The translations under genes and the position numbers were made by a program. A stretch of DNA of 28,332 bases from Flavobacterium psychrophilum. Lineage in GTDB: Bacteria > Bacteroidota > Bacteroidia > Flavobacteriales > Flavobacteriaceae. The DNA lies in NCBI GenBank assembly GCA_945878515.1, contig CAMCTL010000026.1:1-28332 (forward strand). The letters are read 5' to 3'. Positions within the stretch are counted from its first letter, which is position 1, and the number at the start of each line of letters is the position of its first letter. Under the pieces are notes generated by a model. It was not told where the DNA came from, ran no database searches, and saw nothing but the letters and a program-made list of their open reading frames with translations. This document shows positions 15,496-23,965 of this stretch, one piece after another.

Positions 15496-17886
15496 ATGAA
15501 AAGATCTATTAAAAAAGTAGCGGTAATTGGATCCGGAATAATGGGTTCAGGAATTGCTTGTCATTTTGCCAATATTGGAGTTCAGGTTTTACTTTTGGAT
15601 ATTATTCCAAAAGAACTCACAGAAGCTGAATCCAAAAAGGGATTGACTTTGGAAAGCAAAATGGTACGAAATCGATTGGTAAATGATAGCTTGGCTAATG
15701 CTTTAAAATCAAAGCCATCGCCTATTTATCATCAGAAATTTGCCAATCGAATCACGACTGGAAATACTACTGATGATATAGCGAAGATTTCTTCTGTAGA
15801 TTGGATTATTGAAGTAGTTGTGGAACGTTTGGACATAAAAAAAATGGTTTTCGAACAAATTGAAAAATACCGCAAACCAGGAACTTTAATTACCTCTAAT
15901 ACTTCAGGAATTCCAATTCATTTTATGAGCGAAGGACGAAGCGAAGATTTTCAGAAACATTTCTGTGGAACACACTTTTTCAATCCAGCACGTTACCTAA
16001 AATTATTTGAAATTATTCCCGGCCCTCAAACATCAGCCAAGGTTTTGGACTTCCTTACAATATATGGAGAGAAATTCTTGGGCAAAACTTCGGTCGTGGC
16101 CAAAGATACTCCTGCTTTTATTGGAAACAGAATAGGAATTTTCGGAATCCAAAGTTTGTTTCATTTGGTTAAAGAATTGGGATTGACGATTGAAGAAGTC
16201 GATAAACTCACAGGAGCAGTTATTGGAAGACCCAAATCAGCCACGTTTAGGACGGTTGATGTGGTTGGTTTGGATACTTTGGTGCACGTTGCCAACGGAA
16301 TCTACGAAAACTGTCCGAACGATGAACAACACGAACTATTCAAATTACCGGATTTCATCAACAAAATGATGGAAAACAAATGGTTGGGAAGTAAAACTGG
16401 CCAAGGTTTTTATAAAAAAGTGGGAAGAGATATTCTGTCTTTGGATTTGGATACAATGGAATATCGTCCGGCTAAAAAAGCTTCGTTTGCTACTTTGGAA
16501 CTCACAAAAACCATCGATAAGCCAATTAATCGCTTCAAGGTTTTGGTAAAAGGGAAAGATAAAGCAGGCGAATTCTACAGAAGAAGTTTTGCTGCGATGT
16601 TTGCTTATGTTTCGAATAGAGTTCCAGAAATCACAGACGAATTTTACAAAATCGACGATGCAATGAAAGCCGGTTTCGGATGGGAAAATGGTCCTTTCGA
16701 AATTTGGGATGCTATTGGAGTTGCCAACGGAATCGAAATGATTAAAGACGAAGGTTTGAGTTCACCTGCTTGGGTTAGTGAGATGTTAGGTTCTGGAACT
16801 TCAAGTTTTTATTCTGTTAAAGAAGGAGCCACTTATTTTTATAATATTCCAAATAAAACGCAAACTAAGGTTCCTGGACAAGATGCTTTTATTATTTTAA
16901 ACAACATTCGCGAAAGCAAAAAAGTATGGAGCAATAGCGGAGCAATTATACAAGATTTAGGTGATGGAATTTTGAATTTAGAATTCCAATCCAAGATGAA
17001 TACCATTGGTGGCGATGTTTTACAAGCCATCAACAAAGCAATCGATTTATCTGAAAAAGAATATCAAGGTTTGGTTATTGGAAACCAAGGAGCGAATTTC
17101 TCTGTCGGTGCCAATATCGGAATGATATTTATGATGGCGGTCGAACAAGAATATGAAGAACTGAATATGGCTATCAAAATGTTCCAAGACACGATGATGC
17201 GGGTGCGTTATTCAGGAATTCCAGTTGTGGTTGCACCTCACGGAATGACTTTGGGTGGCGGTTGCGAAATGAGTATGCACGCAGACAAAGTGGTTGCTGC
17301 AGCAGAAACATACATTGGATTGGTAGAATTCGGTGTTGGCGTAATTCCAGGTGGTGGCGGATCGAAAGAAATGGCGTTAAGAGCTTCCGATTTATTTCGT
17401 AAAAATGATGTCGAACTAAATGTTTTGCAAGAATATTTTCTTACTGTGGCTATGGCCAAAGTTTCGACTTCAGTTCACGAAGCTTTTGACTTGGGAATTT
17501 TACAAAACGGAAAAGATGTTGTCGTAGTCAATAAAGACCGTCAAATTGCCGAAGCCAAAAAACACGCTTTGTTGATGGCAGAAGCCGGTTATACTCAACC
17601 GATTCGCAGAAATGACGTTAAAGTTTTGGGAAAACAAGCTTTAGGAATGTTCTTGGTTGGAACGGATCAAATGGAAGCTGGTAAATTCATTTCGGAACAC
17701 GACAAGAAAATTGCCAACAAATTAGCTTATGTAATGGCTGGCGGCGATTTATCGGAACCAACATTGGTAAGTGAACAATATTTATTAGATATAGAAAGAG
17801 AAGCATTTTTGTCGCTTTGCACGGAAAGAAAAACATTGGAAAGAATTCAATTTATGTTAACCAAAGGGAAACCGTTGAGAAATTAG
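15496..17886 (+). CDS. fadN: 3-hydroxyacyl-CoA dehydrogenase / enoyl-CoA hydratase fusion
   Basis: 796 residues. The dehydrogenase comes first: NAD-binding VAVIGSGIMGSGIACHFA at 8-25, and GTHFFNPARYLKLFEIIPG with the catalytic His and Glu near 157-175. A second C-terminal dehydrogenase-type domain follows. The hydratase is C-terminal, with oxyanion and catalytic segments GMTLGGGCEMSMHAD and GLVEFGVGVIPGGGGSKE carrying both expected Glu residues. This order is the reverse of Escherichia coli FadB (hydratase first) and equals Bacillus subtilis FadN (about 789 residues). It hydrates trans-2-enoyl-CoA and oxidises the 3-hydroxyacyl-CoA to 3-ketoacyl-CoA with NAD+. It probably forms a complex with FadA, encoded 92 bases downstream in the same operon. 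Confidence 0.94.
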   Translation: MKRSIKKVAVIGSGIMGSGIACHFANIGVQVLLLDIIPKELTEAESKKGLTLESKMVRNRLVNDSLANALKSKPSPIYHQKFANRITTGNTTDDIAKISSVDWIIEVVVERLDIKKMVFEQIEKYRKPGTLITSNTSGIPIHFMSEGRSEDFQKHFCGTHFFNPARYLKLFEIIPGPQTSAKVLDFLTIYGEKFLGKTSVVAKDTPAFIGNRIGIFGIQSLFHLVKELGLTIEEVDKLTGAVIGRPKSATFRTVDVVGLDTLVHVANGIYENCPNDEQHELFKLPDFINKMMENKWLGSKTGQGFYKKVGRDILSLDLDTMEYRPAKKASFATLELTKTIDKPINRFKVLVKGKDKAGEFYRRSFAAMFAYVSNRVPEITDEFYKIDDAMKAGFGWENGPFEIWDAIGVANGIEMIKDEGLSSPAWVSEMLGSGTSSFYSVKEGATYFYNIPNKTQTKVPGQDAFIILNNIRESKKVWSNSGAIIQDLGDGILNLEFQSKMNTIGGDVLQAINKAIDLSEKEYQGLVIGNQGANFSVGANIGMIFMMAVEQEYEELNMAIKMFQDTMMRVRYSGIPVVVAPHGMTLGGGCEMSMHADKVVAAAETYIGLVEFGVGVIPGGGGSKEMALRASDLFRKNDVELNVLQEYFLTVAMAKVSTSVHEAFDLGILQNGKDVVVVNKDRQIAEAKKHALLMAEAGYTQPIRRNDVKVLGKQALGMFLVGTDQMEAGKFISEHDKKIANKLAYVMAGGDLSEPTLVSEQYLLDIEREAFLSLCTERKTLERIQFMLTKGKPLRN

Positions 17887-17978
17887 AAAATAGAACAAAG
17901 AGAATAGAATATAGATTTTATACAATAGAACTGTCTATTTTTTATACTCTATTTTCTATACTCTTAAAAATAAAAATT
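17887..17978 (+). repeat. Imperfect long inverted repeat in the fadN-fadA spacer
   Basis: The left part (about 17898-17929) and right part (about 17934-17965) are imperfect reverse complements over roughly 32 bases. The centre is a perfect AATAGA (17924-17929), ACTG loop, TCTATT (17934-17939). The structure ends about 13 bases before the fadA start codon. No T-run follows, so it is not a classical terminator; it may affect mRNA stability or translation of fadA. Confidence 0.6.
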
Positions 17979-19160
17979 ATGAAAACAGCCTATATAGTAA
18001 AAGCATACAGAACTGCCGTGGGAAAAGCCCCAAAAGGAGTATTCCGTTTCAAACGCCCTGATGAATTGGCAGCCGAAACCATTCAATATATGATGAATGA
18101 ATTGCCGGATTTCGATAAGAAGCGAATTGACGACGTGATGGTGGGTAATGCCATGCCCGAAGCCGAACAAGGTTTGAACGTAGGACGATTAATTTCTTTA
18201 ATGGGATTGAAAATCGAAGATGTTCCAGGTGTGACGGTCAATAGATATTGCGCTTCTGGATTGGAAACAATCGGAATGGCTACTGCCAAAATCCAATCTG
18301 GAATGGCGGATTGCATCATTGCCGGTGGAGCCGAAAGTATGAGTTTTATCCCAATGGGTGGATATAAACCAACTCCTGATTATGCTGTCGCTGCAGCTGG
18401 ACACGAAGATTATTATTGGGGAATGGGATTGACTGCCGAAGCTGTCGCAAAACAATACAACATTTCGAGAGCTGATCAAGATGAGTTTGCTTTTCAATCT
18501 CATAATAAAGCTTTGAAAGCACAAGCCGAAGGTAAATTCGACAAACAAATTGTTCCCATAACTATCGAGCAAACGTTCATCAATGAAAATGGCAAAAAAG
18601 AAACCAAATCATACATTGTAAATAAAGATGAAGGTCCAAGAGCGGGAACTTCTGTGGAAGCCTTGGCTGGATTAAGACCTGTTTTTGCTGCTGATGGAAG
18701 TGTAACCGCTGGAAATTCATCTCAAATGAGCGATGGTGCCGCTTTCGTTTTGATTATGAGCGAAGAAATGGTCAAGGAGTTAAACCTCTCTCCTATTGCA
18801 CGTTTGGTCAACTTTGCTTCAGCAGGAGTTGAACCAAGAATTATGGGAATCGGTCCCGTAAAAGCAATTCCAAAAGCTTTGAAACAAGCGGGTTTGACTT
18901 TAAATGATATTGACTTAATCGAATTAAATGAAGCTTTTGCGTCTCAAGCACTAGCGGTAACAAGAGAACTTAACCTGAATCCAGATATCATCAATGTTAA
19001 TGGTGGTGCAATCTCACTAGGACATCCTCTAGGTTGTACCGGTGCAAAATTGTCAGTTCAATTATTCGACGAAATGAAAAGACGCGGAAATAAATACGGA
19101 ATTGTTTCTATGTGTGTGGGAACTGGACAAGGAAGTGCAGGGATTTATGAATTGCTTTAA
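17979..19160 (+). CDS. fadA: Acetyl-CoA acyltransferase (3-ketoacyl-CoA thiolase)
   Basis: 393 residues from the ATG at 17979, starting MKTAYIVKAYRTAVGKAPKG, the standard thiolase opening. An in-frame ATG at 17817 is rejected because it would add 54 residues that overlap fadN and spell low-complexity spacer. The active-site Cys is in VNRYCASGLETIGMA (about 85-99). ELNEAFASQALAV, GGAISLGHPLGCTGA with the catalytic His, and MCVGTGQGSAGIYE with the second Cys are near the C-terminus. It cleaves 3-ketoacyl-CoA with CoA to acetyl-CoA and a shortened acyl-CoA, the last step of the beta-oxidation cycle. A degradative rather than synthetic thiolase is favoured by the neighbours fadN and fadE. Confidence 0.95.
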   Translation: MKTAYIVKAYRTAVGKAPKGVFRFKRPDELAAETIQYMMNELPDFDKKRIDDVMVGNAMPEAEQGLNVGRLISLMGLKIEDVPGVTVNRYCASGLETIGMATAKIQSGMADCIIAGGAESMSFIPMGGYKPTPDYAVAAAGHEDYYWGMGLTAEAVAKQYNISRADQDEFAFQSHNKALKAQAEGKFDKQIVPITIEQTFINENGKKETKSYIVNKDEGPRAGTSVEALAGLRPVFAADGSVTAGNSSQMSDGAAFVLIMSEEMVKELNLSPIARLVNFASAGVEPRIMGIGPVKAIPKALKQAGLTLNDIDLIELNEAFASQALAVTRELNLNPDIINVNGGAISLGHPLGCTGAKLSVQLFDEMKRRGNKYGIVSMCVGTGQGSAGIYELL

Positions 19161-19378
19161 GAAGAATAAAGAGCAGAGATTAAAGAATATAGAGAAGAGT
19201 AGCTAAACATCGAAAATATATAAACGGACAAACATTTAATCTATTAGAAAAAAGTATAAGAATTTCAAATAATGACTATGGGTTTCCAAAATGAGCTGAA
19301 ATTAAAGTCGACATTTTAAATCTTTATTCTATTTTCTATATTCTTTACTCTAAAATCTAAAATCTAAAATTTTAAAAA
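19161..19378 (+). repeat. Inverted-repeat spacer between fadA and fadE
   Basis: TAAAGAATATAGA (19181-19193) is a perfect 13-base inverted match to TCTATATTCTTTA (19335-19347), and flanking bases (AGAG... and ...CTCT) extend the similarity. The arms enclose about 140 bases. The right flank ends in two direct CTAAAAT words just before the fadE ATG. Relatives of the arm sequence occur in the other two spacers of this operon. Confidence 0.65.
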
Positions 19379-21169
19379 ATGGCAAATAAAACACGCGGTG
19401 GTCAATTCATCGTAAAAGAGACAAAATGCGAAGATATCTTCACTCCAGAAGATTTGAATGAAGAGCAATTAATGATGCGTGACTCTGTAAAAGAGTTCGT
19501 GGACAAGGAAATTTGGCCTTACAAAGACCGATACGAAAAGAAAGATTACGCACTCACAGAAGAAACGATGCGAAAAGCCGGTGACTTAGGATTTCTAAGC
19601 GTCGCTGTCCCTGAAGCTTACGGTGGGATGGGAATGGGATTCGTTAATACCGTTTTGGTTTGCGATTATATTTCAGGAGGAACTGGCTCTTTCTCGACCG
19701 CTTTTGGAGCGCATACCGGAATTGGAACAATGCCAATTACGTTGTACGGATCCGAAGAACAAAAACAAAAATACGTTCCAAAACTGGCTTCTGGCGAATG
19801 GTTTGGTGCCTATTGCTTGACTGAACCAGGAGCAGGATCGGATGCCAATTCAGGTAAAACAAAAGCAGTTTTATCCGAAGATGGAAAATATTATAGTATT
19901 ACTGGTGGGAAAATGTGGATTTCCAATGCTGGTTTTTGTTCAGTGTTTATTGTTTTTGCTCGCATTGGCGATGATAAAAACATTACGGGTTTCATTGTAG
20001 AAAATGATCCTGCAAATGGAATCTCAATGGGCGAAGAAGAACATAAATTAGGAATTCGTGCTTCTTCCACTAGACAGGTTTTCTTCGCAGATACCAAAGT
20101 TCCAGTCGAAAATATGCTTTCCGAAAGAGGAAACGGTTTCAAAATAGCAATGAATGCCTTAAATGTAGGTCGTATAAAGCTAGCTGCTGCATGTCTTGAT
20201 GCACAAAGAAGAGTAACTTCTGATGCTATAAAATATGCTAACGAAAGAGTACAATTTAACACACCAATAGCACAATTTGGTGCAATACGTTTGAAATTAG
20301 CCGAAATGGCGACATCTTGTTATGCCGGCGAAAGTGCCACATACAGAGCTGCAAAAGATATTGAAGACAGAATTATAGCTAGAGAATTGGAAGGAACCTC
20401 GCATCAAGAAGCGGAATTGAAAGGTGTTGAAGAATTTGCCATTGAATGTTCTATCCTGAAAGTAGCAGTTTCTGAAGATGTTCAGAATTGTGCCGACGAA
20501 GGAATCCAGATTTTTGGTGGAATGGGATTTTCTGAGGATACGCCGATGGAAAGTGCTTGGCGAGATGCTAGAATTGCTAGAATTTATGAAGGCACGAATG
20601 AAATCAACAGAATGCTTTCGGTGGGAATGTTGATTAAAAAAGCATTCAAAGGTCATGTAGATTTATTAGGTCCAGCCACAAAAGTTCAGGAAGAATTAAT
20701 GGGAATACCATCTTTTGACACACCTGATTATTCCGAATTGTTTGCCGAAGAAAAAGAAATGTTGACCAAATTGAAAAAAGCATTCCTTATGGTTGCTGGT
20801 GGTGCCGTCCAAAAATACGGTCCAGATTTAGAAGGTCACCAACAATTATTGATGGCTGCCGCCGATATTTTAATCGAAATTTATATGGCAGAAAGTACCG
20901 TATTGCGAACTGAAAAATTAGCCAAGGCAGCAGGAGAAACTAAAGTGCAAGAGCAAATTGCCATGGCAAAATTATACTTGTATAAAGCAGTTGACGTAAT
21001 CACTCAGAAAGGGAAAGAAAGTATTATTTCCTTTGCCGAAGGCGATGAACAACGAATGATGTTGATGGGCTTAAGACGTTTTACAAAATACACCAATATG
21101 CCAAATATTATTGGCTTAAGGGAAATGATTACCACAAAATTAGTTACAGAAAACGAATACTGTTTCTAA
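19379..21169 (+). CDS. fadE: Acyl-CoA dehydrogenase, long FadE-type
   Basis: 596 residues: an acyl-CoA dehydrogenase core followed by a C-terminal extension of about 170 residues, the same size as Bacillus subtilis FadE (about 594). The N-terminal helical domain is at about 20-145; YCLTEPGAGSDANS with the FAD-contacting YCLTEPGAGSD motif at about 142-155; MWISNAG next; GIQIFGGMGFSEDTPMESAWRDARI and IYEGTNEINRML later, where the Glu of YEGTNEI is the catalytic base. It introduces the trans-2 double bond in acyl-CoA and passes electrons to an electron-transfer flavoprotein, which is not encoded in this window. Last gene of the marR-fadNAE operon, followed by a terminator. Confidence 0.94.
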   Translation: MANKTRGGQFIVKETKCEDIFTPEDLNEEQLMMRDSVKEFVDKEIWPYKDRYEKKDYALTEETMRKAGDLGFLSVAVPEAYGGMGMGFVNTVLVCDYISGGTGSFSTAFGAHTGIGTMPITLYGSEEQKQKYVPKLASGEWFGAYCLTEPGAGSDANSGKTKAVLSEDGKYYSITGGKMWISNAGFCSVFIVFARIGDDKNITGFIVENDPANGISMGEEEHKLGIRASSTRQVFFADTKVPVENMLSERGNGFKIAMNALNVGRIKLAAACLDAQRRVTSDAIKYANERVQFNTPIAQFGAIRLKLAEMATSCYAGESATYRAAKDIEDRIIARELEGTSHQEAELKGVEEFAIECSILKVAVSEDVQNCADEGIQIFGGMGFSEDTPMESAWRDARIARIYEGTNEINRMLSVGMLIKKAFKGHVDLLGPATKVQEELMGIPSFDTPDYSELFAEEKEMLTKLKKAFLMVAGGAVQKYGPDLEGHQQLLMAAADILIEIYMAESTVLRTEKLAKAAGETKVQEQIAMAKLYLYKAVDVITQKGKESIISFAEGDEQRMMLMGLRRFTKYTNMPNIIGLREMITTKLVTENEYCF

Positions 21170-21205
21170 TTTTCAAGATTGTTTTTAGTAGTTTAGTTTG
21201 TTGAG

Positions 21206-21245
21206 AAAAGAGAGGATGATTTAAAAACCGTCCTCTCTTTTTGTT
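21206..21245 (+). terminator. Rho-independent terminator after fadE
   Basis: AAAAGAGAGGA (21206-21216) pairs with TCCTCTCTTTT (21231-21241) across a 14-base loop, and the T-run continues to about 21242. It ends the fad operon. Confidence 0.88.
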
Positions 21246-21297
21246 TGAAATTGCTAAATAAAAACTGAAAAAATAATCAGTATAACTTGTTAACTCA

Positions 21298-21365
21298 CGA
21301 ATCCTTTTGTGTGGACATAAAAAAAATAACCGGTTGAAAATTTAGAAAAAACTATTAAAAGATTG
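21298..21365. repeat. Dispersed repeat, copy 1
   Basis: From CGAATC to the end of AAAAAACTATTAAAAGATTG this stretch matches 27501-27566 (CGAATC...GTGTAGACA...AATAACC...). The last 20 bases are identical and the rest is mostly alike with small changes. It lies in the 309-base gap between the fadE stop and the kinase stop. The rest of that gap (21366-21478) holds a locally GC-rich stretch around GGCAGCAGCTGCAAG with no feature I recognise. Confidence 0.75.
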
Positions 21366-21478
21366 TTTATCAGAACAAAATTATACGACATCAAAAATTC
21401 CACACTAAGGGTTTCGAGCGGTAGCGCAGGCAGCAGCTGCAAGTGTTATCTTTTGTTGCATTCGCTACAGTCATTTAT

Positions 21479-22660
21479 TTAATGGCCACTTTTAAATTTA
21501 GCATGAAATGTAGACCCTTTGCCCAAACTGCTTTCGATGTCGATACGTCCTCCGTTTAGTTTCATGAAGTCGTAACTCAACATAAGGCCCAAACCAGTAC
21601 CCTTTTCTCCAGCTGTTCCATCGACGCTTTGTTTTTTATTAATAGAGAATAATTCCCTTCTATATTCATCAGAAATCCCTACTCCGCTGTCTGAAACGGA
21701 TATTTGAACTAGTCCGTTTGGCAATAATTTGGCCGTCAAACTTACAAAACCGTCCTTATGAGTGAACTTAATGGCATTGTTCACCAGATTTCTAATTACG
21801 AATTCTATTTGATTTTTGTCACCAATTATGGTCAGAGCGTCGTCTACCGAGAAACTTAGATGTATTCCTTTTTCTAATGCTACCTTTTGATAAACGTCAA
21901 ATATGATTGAGGTAATGTCTTTCACTTTTATGGTCTCTTCATTAAATTGGGATTCCCCCATTTGTACCATCGCCCAAGTGATCAAATTGTCGGCCATTTT
22001 AATTGTACTGTCAACTGAGTCGCTAAGTTGCTTGCTCATAGTCAGAATATCATCCTTGTCAAGACTGTCAAAATGATCAATTAACAAAGTGGAGAACGAC
22101 TTCAAAGAACTAAGAGGGCTTCTTAAGTCATGAGCTACAATACTAAAAAATTTATCCTTAGTCGCATTTAGTTTTTCTAGTTGATGACTTTGTTCTGAGA
22201 TTACTTGAATATTGTTTGTTAGGTCTGCATTTACTTTTGAGAGTTGCTTCAACAATTCCTCAGATTTTCTTTTAGCGTTCAATAATTCTATCTCGTACTT
22301 CTTACGCTGCGTAATGTCTAGTACAATAAATTGAATATAGCTGTGCTGTTTCTCATCGGCACTTTGCTTAATTGCATTGACAAGCACTGGAAAGCGAGTT
22401 TCATCCTTTCTAATAAAATCAAAATTAATTTGACTGACCTCACCGTGCATATTCAGCAATGGAGCAAAATGCGTTTCGTAGTAAATTTTACCTCCAATGG
22501 AAAGAAAGTCTTCGAATCTTTTGTTTTCAATGATTTCTTCGCGAGAATAACCGGTTAACGCCAAGAAAGTAGCATTCACATGTATAAGGGTGCCATCCTC
22601 AATGGTGTATAAATAGCCACAAGGTGAATTATGATATAAGGTTTTGAAATCTAATTCCAT
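21479..22660 (-). CDS. PAS-domain sensor histidine kinase
   Basis: 393 residues, no membrane segment, so probably cytosolic. PAS domain at about 5-118 (CGYLYTIEDGTLIHVNATFLALTGYSREEI ... FIVLDITQRK), a coiled-coil linker at about 119-168, a HisKA domain with phosphoacceptor His177 in FFSIVAHDLRSPLSSLKSF, and a HATPase domain with N-box RNLVNNAIKFTH, G1 box DSGVGIS, and G2 box GEKGTGLGLMLS near 350-362. It starts eight bases after the hydrolase stop, so both are one transcript. Hydrolase-PAS gene pairs are known from Bacillus subtilis RsbQ-RsbP, which suggests the PAS domain senses a product of the hydrolase. No response regulator is nearby; the target is unknown. Confidence 0.93.
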   Translation of the reverse strand: MELDFKTLYHNSPCGYLYTIEDGTLIHVNATFLALTGYSREEIIENKRFEDFLSIGGKIYYETHFAPLLNMHGEVSQINFDFIRKDETRFPVLVNAIKQSADEKQHSYIQFIVLDITQRKKYEIELLNAKRKSEELLKQLSKVNADLTNNIQVISEQSHQLEKLNATKDKFFSIVAHDLRSPLSSLKSFSTLLIDHFDSLDKDDILTMSKQLSDSVDSTIKMADNLITWAMVQMGESQFNEETIKVKDITSIIFDVYQKVALEKGIHLSFSVDDALTIIGDKNQIEFVIRNLVNNAIKFTHKDGFVSLTAKLLPNGLVQISVSDSGVGISDEYRRELFSINKKQSVDGTAGEKGTGLGLMLSYDFMKLNGGRIDIESSLGKGSTFHAKFKSGH

Positions 22661-22668
22661 AGGTTATT

Positions 22669-23469
22669 CTACCGACTAATTAAAAATTTCTTTATGCTCA
22701 GAATGGTTTCTTCCGGTTCGCTCAAATGTGGACAATGTCCTGTTGCTTTCAGGAGGGTTATTTGACTGCCTTTAATGTGTTGTTGTACATAGTCACCCAC
22801 ATGTAACGGGGCTATCACATCTGACGAAGACTGAAGTATTAGGGTAGGTACTGTTATTTTTTCTAAATCCGCTCGATTATCTCCTAAAAAAGTTACGCGC
22901 GCAAAATGTTTGGCAATTTCGGGATTATTGCGGCAAAAACTATTTTTTAATTCTTGTGCTAATTCTGGCCGTTCAGGATTTCCCATAATTACAGGGGTAA
23001 TGGCACTCGACCATCCTAGATAATTAGAATCAAGGGCTTCCATTAATTCATCTATACTTTCCTTCGAAAATCCCCCATCATACGAATGGTCGCTGATGTA
23101 CCGAGGAGAGGGACCAATCATGATGACACTATCAAATGCAGCAGGATTTTTTATGGAAGCTAGTGCACCTATCATGGCGCTTACAGAATGTCCGACCAAG
23201 ATGACATCTTTTAAGCCTAGTTCCTCAATAAGATCAAGAAGGTCGTCTGCGTGTGCTTGGAGGGAATTGTATTTGTCAAAATCGTATGCATCAAGATCAG
23301 ATTGGCCTGAGCCCACCAAATCAATAAGTACAATTTTGTAAGTAGTTTCAAATGCAGGGGTAATAAATCGCCACATGTTTTGATCGCAACCATAACCATG
23401 AACCAGTAGCATTGTCTTTTCGCCTTGCCCTGTAATCTGGGCATTAAGTTTTTTCTCTGATTTTGTCAT
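22669..23469 (-). CDS. RsbQ-like alpha/beta hydrolase
   Basis: 266 residues. LLVHGYGCDQNMWR (21-34) is the oxyanion-hole segment in the form typical of the RsbQ/KAI2 group. Ser95 in VGHSVSAMIG is the nucleophile, Asp217 in SSSDVIAP and a His in GHCPHLS (most likely His248) complete the triad. The length and these motifs match Bacillus subtilis RsbQ (269 residues), which is needed for energy-stress signalling through the PAS-phosphatase RsbP, and plant strigolactone/karrikin receptors. Here it precedes a PAS-histidine kinase. I infer that it makes or delivers a small ligand to that PAS domain. No signal peptide. The promoter has a -7 element inside a palindrome. Confidence 0.9.
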   Translation of the reverse strand: MTKSEKKLNAQITGQGEKTMLLVHGYGCDQNMWRFITPAFETTYKIVLIDLVGSGQSDLDAYDFDKYNSLQAHADDLLDLIEELGLKDVILVGHSVSAMIGALASIKNPAAFDSVIMIGPSPRYISDHSYDGGFSKESIDELMEALDSNYLGWSSAITPVIMGNPERPELAQELKNSFCRNNPEIAKHFARVTFLGDNRADLEKITVPTLILQSSSDVIAPLHVGDYVQQHIKGSQITLLKATGHCPHLSEPEETILSIKKFLISR

Positions 23470-23489
23470 GAAGCTAGAGTTTTACAGTA

Positions 23490-23520
23490 TTTGCCAAAAA
23501 TAGGCAAAATTATCATGCAA
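23490..23520 (-). promoter_or_regulatory. Promoter of the hydrolase-kinase operon with an overlapping palindrome
   Basis: On the minus strand TTG (23520-23518), a 15-base spacer and TATTTTTG (23502-23495) form a promoter with a slightly short spacer, 26 bases before the ATG at 23469. TTTGCC (23490-23495) and GGCAAA (23503-23508) are perfect inverted arms that flank and partly include the -7 element, a plausible operator. Confidence 0.5.
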
Positions 23521-23965
23521 CTCATCTATAATACTTTATATTATTCTTAAGTAATTATTAGTGCTCGCTTATAATTCTAAAACTCTACCCTCAATGATTT
23601 GTCATTGCTACATTATTTAATTATTTACTTTTGTTGCCTAGTAGGTTTCCTATTGCAATGGTTACAATGGCTGGAAACTTATAACATGAACGGGTGCGAA
23701 ATCGAATTTTCGATAACTATTCGAATATCAAAGCACCCCAGTGTACAAGAATATTTTTATTTAAGGGAAGACCTCGCACAGCTGAGGCACATCCCAACAA
23801 AAATGGCTACAAAGTGATGTATAACTTCTAGAAAAAGTAATCAAGCAAATCAGGTTGTTTTTTTACTTACAAAACTGTGCGCTGCGTTGATATACAGTCC
23901 CGTTTATAACTTTTAATAAAATTTTTTTGTATATTCGTCTGCAATTAATGTTAAAATAATAATTT
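23521..23965. other. Intergenic region between divergent transcripts
   Basis: No supported gene. ATCGAA-TT-TTCGAT (about 23702-23715) is a small palindrome. A 72-codon plus-strand frame at 23599-23817 has no family resemblance and weak coding character. The promoter for DUF1800 is not clear; TTTTTTTGTATATTC near 23925-23937 is the only candidate region. Confidence 0.35.

Noticed and set aside
18198..18572. 124-codon antisense frame inside fadA
   Set aside because: It is opposite a strongly conserved thiolase and shows no protein family; a shadow of the coding bias.
20297..20656. 119-codon antisense frame inside fadE
   Set aside because: Antisense to conserved acyl-CoA dehydrogenase motifs and without family features.
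21366..21478. tRNA or structured RNA in the GC-rich stretch around GGCAGCAGCTGC
   Set aside because: No cloverleaf or T-loop motif could be drawn; only a short palindrome GCAGCTGC is present.
23599..23817. 72-codon plus-strand frame in the gap before DUF1800
   Set aside because: Begins with a hydrophobic stretch but has no family resemblance, no promoter, and unusual composition.
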